A stretch of 64,000 nt of DNA from a bacterium (GTDB lineage: Bacteria; Armatimonadota; UBA5829): positions 1 to 64,000 of the forward strand of contig JAJFVF010000014.1 of the NCBI GenBank assembly GCA_021371935.1, written 5' to 3'. The position numbers and the translations under genes are program-made. Of the stretch, positions 62,401-64,000 are shown piece by piece; position 1 is the stretch's first letter; each line of letters starts with the position of its first letter. The notes beneath the pieces were generated by a model. That model ran no database searches and was not told the origin of the DNA. It worked only from the letters and a program-made list of their open reading frames with translations.

Positions 62401-64000
62401 ACCATCATTGTTTCCGTCTATAGGACGAGTTGATCCTTCATAGTCTGAATCGGATGCATTTGTATCAATTCCAGTATCAATACATGGCGAGTTTGGCTGA
62501 AGGTGATAATCACTTGCAGATCGATCAACAAATAGCGGGTCGCCTGATATGTTTCCATTTGAGCCAATTATATCTTGTGCATTGAAACCATATATGCAGT
62601 TGTTGTAATAAGGGTCACCATCTGAATTCACACCCGTGGTATTGCCCCAGTTCGCAATAATATTGTTTTTTGCTACCGCACTAGAGCTACAACTAACCCA
62701 TGTGTTGATAATGGTATTGCTTAATATTATGGCACCGGCATTACCAGAAATTCCAACACTTAATGATTCTTCGTTCGGGGTGTTTGCTATGATTATATTA
62801 TCATGCAGGGTCGCTGCAGCCATGATATATAATGAACTGTCATGGAATGAACTATCATTTTCGAACTTGTTATGTGATATTTCAGAGGGAGCGTTGCAAT
62901 ATAAGAATCCTCCCAATTGATCACCACCATGCCGAATGGTAAAACCATCGATAACCGTTCCGGCAGATGAAGTTGCAATCGTAATAGCCCCTTGCGATCC
63001 TTCTGAATCAATGATCGTTTTGTTTTCAATCCATTGTCCTTCCTCACGAGTTATTTCCTGACCACAGAAACCACCATATATCGCAACAGGATTAAGTAAA
63101 GCTATTCTCTCATATGTCCCTGCCGCAACCCAGATCTCGTCACCTATTAAGGATTCATCGATACCACTCTGAATCGTCTGTTTAGGATGATCCCATGTAA
63201 AACCATCGTTTTCGTCATTACCCGTCTGTCCATTGACGTGAATAATCTTTTGTCCTGTTCGGTAGACAACTCGATTGTCGTTACTCGTCGAAGCGGCATT
63301 ACCATTATTGTGACTGTCAACAGCACAGTTTGCAGGAATGTCCACAATAACTGTTCCATCTCCGATCATTCCACTTACGGCTATATTAAACGTCATGTGA
63401 TCACCGGAGTCTGATACATCCGGTATAGTTGCACCAGCTGTGCCACTGAGCAAGACATCGCTGTATGCAAATCCGATTACAGGCTCGCTGAAAATGACAG
63501 TGAAGTTAATGGGAGAAGCATCTGTAGGGTCAGACTGATCGGCAGCCTGTTCGATTGTTACGGTCGGGGCTGTCGTGTCATTAATGTCCGCAGGTATGAT
63601 TAAAGCAAGATTGCTTTTATATGTATAGAACCAGTAACCTTGGTTAGATATTAAAAACCTGCTGTCAGCAAGATCATCATATGCTACAGATGTTCCGCTT
63701 TGATTTATAGCGTCAAGGCCATCGAATTGAGATACGCACCATCCAGCTTCTACTGCCTCACCCCAGGTTTTTAGAGTCGTTCCATCCGTCAGGTATATTA
63801 AGTCACCTGTGTAGTTTCCGCTGTCTACTGGGACATTATGGTTGAACGGTGTTCCAACAAAATGCCAGCCACCGGATTCTGAACCGGACTGACTGCCTGG
63901 CAAAGAAATTACCGCATCTGTCTTGTCATATTCACATGGCAATCCATCTGCGAAGCCTTCATAACTAACGGTGCGATCATTATCGACATACCACTCATAT
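53461..64000 (-). CDS. Giant modular secreted beta-helix protein with C-terminal zincin motif (5' end outside window)
   Basis: More than 3,500 residues are visible and the frame stays open to the right edge, so the N-terminus is missing. In order: a WHFVGTPFN domain, an Ig-like domain (DTTAPTVTIEQA), beta-helix module 1, a second Ig-like domain, beta-helix modules 2-6, an FN3-like domain, an invasin-type Ig domain (APLGSTVIFTANVKD), a vWA-like region lacking a DxSxS site, a beta-rich stretch, and a C-terminal domain with HELVHQFD (HELVH encoded at 53641-53655), the HExxH zinc motif of zincins. Probably exported to the cell surface; no anchor is seen at the C-terminus. The DNA is AT-richer than the rest of the window. 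Confidence 0.85.
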   Translation of the reverse strand, partial: YEWYVDNDRTVSYEGFADGLPCEYDKTDAVISLPGSQSGSESGGWHFVGTPFNHNVPVDSGNYTGDLIYLTDGTTLKTWGEAVEAGWCVSQFDGLDAINQSGTSVAYDDLADSRFLISNQGYWFYTYKSNLALIIPADINDTTAPTVTIEQAADQSDPTDASPINFTVIFSEPVIGFAYSDVLLSGTAGATIPDVSDSGDHMTFNIAVSGMIGDGTVIVDIPANCAVDSHNNGNAASTSNDNRVVYRTGQKIIHVNGQTGNDENDGFTWDHPKQTIQSGIDESLIGDEIWVAAGTYERIALLNPVAIYGGFCGQEITREEGQWIENKTIIDSEGSQGAITIATSSAGTVIDGFTIRHGGDQLGGFLYCNAPSEISHNKFENDSSFHDSSLYIMAAATLHDNIIIANTPNEESLSVGISGNAGAIILSNTIINTWVSCSSSAVAKNNIIANWGNTTGVNSDGDPYYNNCIYGFNAQDIIGSNGNISGDPLFVDRSASDYHLQPNSPCIDTGIDTNASDSDYEGSTRPIDGNNDGVAEFDIGAYEHETIDNIQPTVTLVTSEKEDNTVANPYDQGTVIDIQVKFSEAVRITGTPQLRLATSPTASTLINCTGGDNTDTLVFTYTVASGNDSLDLDYSDSDALILNGGTIKDTVGNDAVLLLPNPGKENSLGANKNLVIKTSPTPTNVIYVKPSPDGNDSNTGSSWDSAYATITYALQQATSGKEIWVAEGTYSERITLKSGVNLYGGFCGKEWLKDQANASFDESVIDGQSGGAVVTCTNISSNQPTICGFSIINGSGYLDTGNIHGGGTTQRYGGGIYVCNSSPTVKNNTFRSNTASVGGDIFCSTGSIVISKNTFSTSTYYSNLSLRDCTVDINGNLINCGMSLTSCSGNFTDNLLHNQTSITSSTLIMEENRIIGLSYTISGGQITMRNNTILRAWINSYSSQLLIEYNQVIGGHIGISSGQNIVRNNRISGSVSWTSSTSEATCSIINNTIVGGKEGISFGGTGVLTIANNIISKNNIGICGSSGASIPTISCNCVSGNTTHNYENLPSGTDITTDISVNPQFINIEYGDLHINQESPCRNAGDDIYISETWLDIDGQSRKEGTHVDIGADESYGEVYTISPSRIIYVSKSGNNSNDGLSWDNAKLTVQEGIDTASVIGADVWVAKGTYNEYIVLSPYAYVYGGFSGTETSIEQRNLSLNHTTVESTNGVSASFSCTGYTNKPSIDGFRIICNGRTASSQVGLYVTGDVIITNCYVCDYPVGLQCYESDMVFVGNTITRCNCAIELNESTATIANNRLIANSDNALWITDTTSSEPAKIISNVITANCGSGIYLGSPALLYNNSIVRNEKNGIRMYEAGVQSTIANNIIANNGWDEIYSNYSCSPTLSNNCVYNGDSVFSEYYRVNGHASDINVDPQLIDTAYGNFHICPDSQCRDAGNDLYVLADLTDIDGQERKTGSHVDIGADESYDEAWPVGPYTVIHVSAAGDDENDGLTWQTAKASVQAGIDAASLVGGDVWVKTGEYTEPTIDLKIFAHLFGGFAGTETDCSDRNWKLNRTVLNGQGLYKVLKAEFAGYFMSRIDGFTIKNGLSSNNSDYLGGGISTKCSMTITNNVIDSNVGDNGGGGIYCNCAEVKILNNQISNNRLMSYGYGGGIRLTGCQGLVANNLIIGNSASLGGAIHNYFSNITFGTGDSLKIYNNTIVGNQASYGGGAICFGDSNASGAKIANNIIAYNSSGITREYSNTTYTIKNNCFYQNSDLDFDGLPVPDASFNNIYEDPLFADKNYCNFHIQPDSLCRNAGDDSCILGLYDMDGQDRQEGTHVDIGADESYSETWPTGPYDIIHVNPSGNDENDGLSWSTAVRTIQKGIDRAAENSSDVWVAAGTYNENVVMRQGTSLYGGFDGTETDLSDRDYITNKTIIDGQNLRNVVIVEAGLLVRVIDGFTILHGTSDYLYNYGNHGSGIGCRGYIQSICNNVVSDCSGNADYAAIWCKLGCGLISNNQVYRNSSNGIAVYDGSSIISKNQVYENGCSGIVATGTATLEGNLVRANGKFYPWWDDPLYHGIQVYSDSTDSVVKNNIVLANVGCGILTTGNEAVCNNTIVGNEGPGISAGDSDYTRDIANNIVAYNKYGIKNSSAQINNNLKNNCIHGNTYQFLYWPEDPINTNGNIDSNPLLGNWQYGQVHIQPNSPCRNAGDNSIIDDDWLDYDGQSRKEGTAVDIGADESYDESISTGPPTIIRVSATGDDLNDGLSWDFPMRTVQAAIDTVKILGGEVWVAAGTYQECIEIYPFVHVYGGFAGNETSLSERNWTEHETILDGQGLGSVVVFKKAGHYCSCIDGFTICNGVGDDYDYLNYGYTHGGGVLCLASSSTIANNYIHSCNAEYGGGIYTKCCSVHIENNTIIGNVSTYSSGGGICSDYAYDGQITHNLIVGNTAERWGGGIFASGADVIGNVIAGNSANESGGGISGGGNIYNNTIIANYSQGEAGGIDSGQMIVNNIVAFNSSGARYWGGDDYNSRYYNNNVFSNGEADYENMPDRTGVNGNISEEPQITDWGHISATSPCRNAGKNDVINSGDVDIDGQARQEGIRVDIGADESYGETGNERPTLNLSIRCTRYDQVSASWTFGSGIQSYQYAIGTTPEGSDVVEWTPTTENQVLVTDLDLEDFKCYFFSVKAIYTDSTVSLPTWAPFIVDTRPDVLTLVTDVDGDNAPLGSTVIFTANVKDFCGKPIAGRDVVFEVFGGDDSVTTQTTDADGNASISVTGTESGWVTVLAREQQPGYGWFEQEASVKFMQAIEVISLIECNPWSSDTMAEHSGLFITALAELSIEKNVAIKYGAVVFDDKRCTHVLTPRDVVENNEDIWQWLLGECDDNQACTLCDKNSDGWDAIEGLEAANELFSTTADRKYIHVFTFANAFWRSPGLENFPPYTAGYFDKCFEAGGCSSQAEVISILQSSGCKVYIGTSWSSGFPWETLYAPLAVNGAIENTPDQVEYDEEGEEISHVHGEYYKLLTDLQGFLSNSDDDSGLTGESDTIQLDPYDPAMDNSEAEEDALLQSFSTNGTSTTFSWDALPVMISTNSAVDSKPYYPFSYHQKADGQVEWTFKNLTPGKAVRFIVRDPADESPYARHPGGIPCGGDNKVPEHSIIQPASSPDYGQIDVVGDTSHHSHHGRVIYYTPPSGVTSVKIKLTITNQFAGNNYRIDMTTMRKRLIAKSPIFVAWKREYLEVDRMCIGSEINDALTGGNTVDIDYTNSPFNITDSINLRDDLNVGGENKYVLDVVKDYQTMTTTLVLDSPLQFSYLKSRHAVVQLRGKQFPLNFDWLDNMYGKYGRDEWTDSIVRTSDGGCFVNFTLVPTSANQRRVIPYRNILLDSDLDAYNDTYFDQEGQSNVVHVMAVNNVQYENKNVDGLSEASANWSYVCVGKIGANADLQDPQIQKYIGMTLCHELVHQFDTDKCDEKHPTGGRYKSWIGGICPMNTGNPPFPTVNATEDELCRYHLNQVRISPDDL
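56200..63250 (-). repeat. Six beta-helix modules within the giant gene
   Basis: Modules start near 63245, 61950, 60625, 59555, 58470 and 57285. Each opens with a sequence like IIHVNPSGNDENDGLSW and a VWVAAGTY block, has a YGGF-G-ET turn, runs through Asn-rich beta-helix rungs (NNTI, NNII, GNSA patterns), and modules 2-6 close with DIDGQ-R-EG-VDIGADESY. Module 1 closes differently (FDIGAYEHE). Modules are about 1.0-1.3 kb and diverged at DNA level, so the array is old. Confidence 0.8.

Noticed and set aside
53461-64000. CRISPR or simple tandem DNA repeat in the giant gene
   Set aside because: The periodicity is at protein level with 1.0-1.3 kb modules and strong DNA divergence; there are no short regularly spaced identical repeats, here or elsewhere in the window.
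1-64000. tRNA or rRNA genes
   Set aside because: No cloverleaf with a conserved TTCGA arm and no rRNA-like sequence was noticed; a dedicated scan was not possible here.

Overview
The window is one bacterial contig segment of about 64 kb. Outer-membrane-type proteins are encoded throughout (a polysaccharide export protein, a secretin and two predicted beta-barrels), so the host is a diderm. Base composition is balanced up to about 52 kb, TTG and GTG starts are frequent, and GGAGG-type ribosome sites are common. The best taxonomic guess is an Armatimonadota-like or similar deep-branching diderm. That rests on the combination of Tad pilus, beta-helix proteins and composition, not on a marker gene, and it is weak.

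Region 1 (240-12674, minus strand) is a polysaccharide operon. Read in transcription order it encodes a PglE-like aminotransferase, a PglF-like membrane dehydratase, a GT2, three tandem GT10 fucosyltransferase-family genes, a PglC-like phosphoglycosyl transferase, a GT2, a GT4, an ATP-grasp ligase, a HAD phosphatase and a PIG-L deacetylase. Region 2 (12997-18495, plus strand) diverges from it: a secreted or outer-membrane beta protein, a HAD phosphatase, a Wza-like exporter, a Wzc-like tyrosine autokinase and a frameshifted PglD-like acetyltransferase. PglF, PglE, PglD and PglC together point to bacillosamine-type initiation. A PAP2-like protein with a damaged active site (18485-18985) faces this operon.

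Region 3 (19285-38932, plus strand) is a long, tightly overlapping operon. It holds Gmd, an Fcl-type synthase and a ColD dehydratase (GDP-L-colitose and/or GDP-L-fucose), the Wzm/Wzt ABC exporter, two methyltransferases, several glycosyltransferases and an O-antigen ligase/polymerase. A candidate structured RNA at 32873-32958 follows, then an epimerase, a UDP-GlcNAc to UDP-L-FucNAc/L-QuiNAc trio, a GT11 and a GT2. The donors made here (6-deoxy and 3,6-dideoxy sugars) match the GT10 and GT11 transferases encoded here, so regions 1-3 probably build one deoxysugar-rich surface glycan, or two related ones.

Region 4 (39230-49070, plus strand) is a Tad/Flp pilus locus: tadZ/cpaE, tadV, flp, tadE, a tadG-like gene, rcpC, rcpA, tadA, tadB, tadC. 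It includes a 59-residue Flp pilin gene, a good promoter candidate, and an RNA hairpin after the pilin gene.

Region 5 (49088-64000) is rearranged. A beta-barrel gene is followed by the last 54 codons of comM, cut by an IS21-family element (49949-52486) whose other end cuts an unrelated secreted-protein gene. No target duplication is visible. A second comM piece, the middle of the gene, lies at the extreme left of the window in a non-collinear position. To the right the DNA is visibly AT-richer. It holds a decayed gene and most of a giant secreted protein (more than 3,500 residues visible, 5' end outside the window) with six beta-helix modules, Ig/FN3-type domains and a C-terminal HELVH zincin motif.
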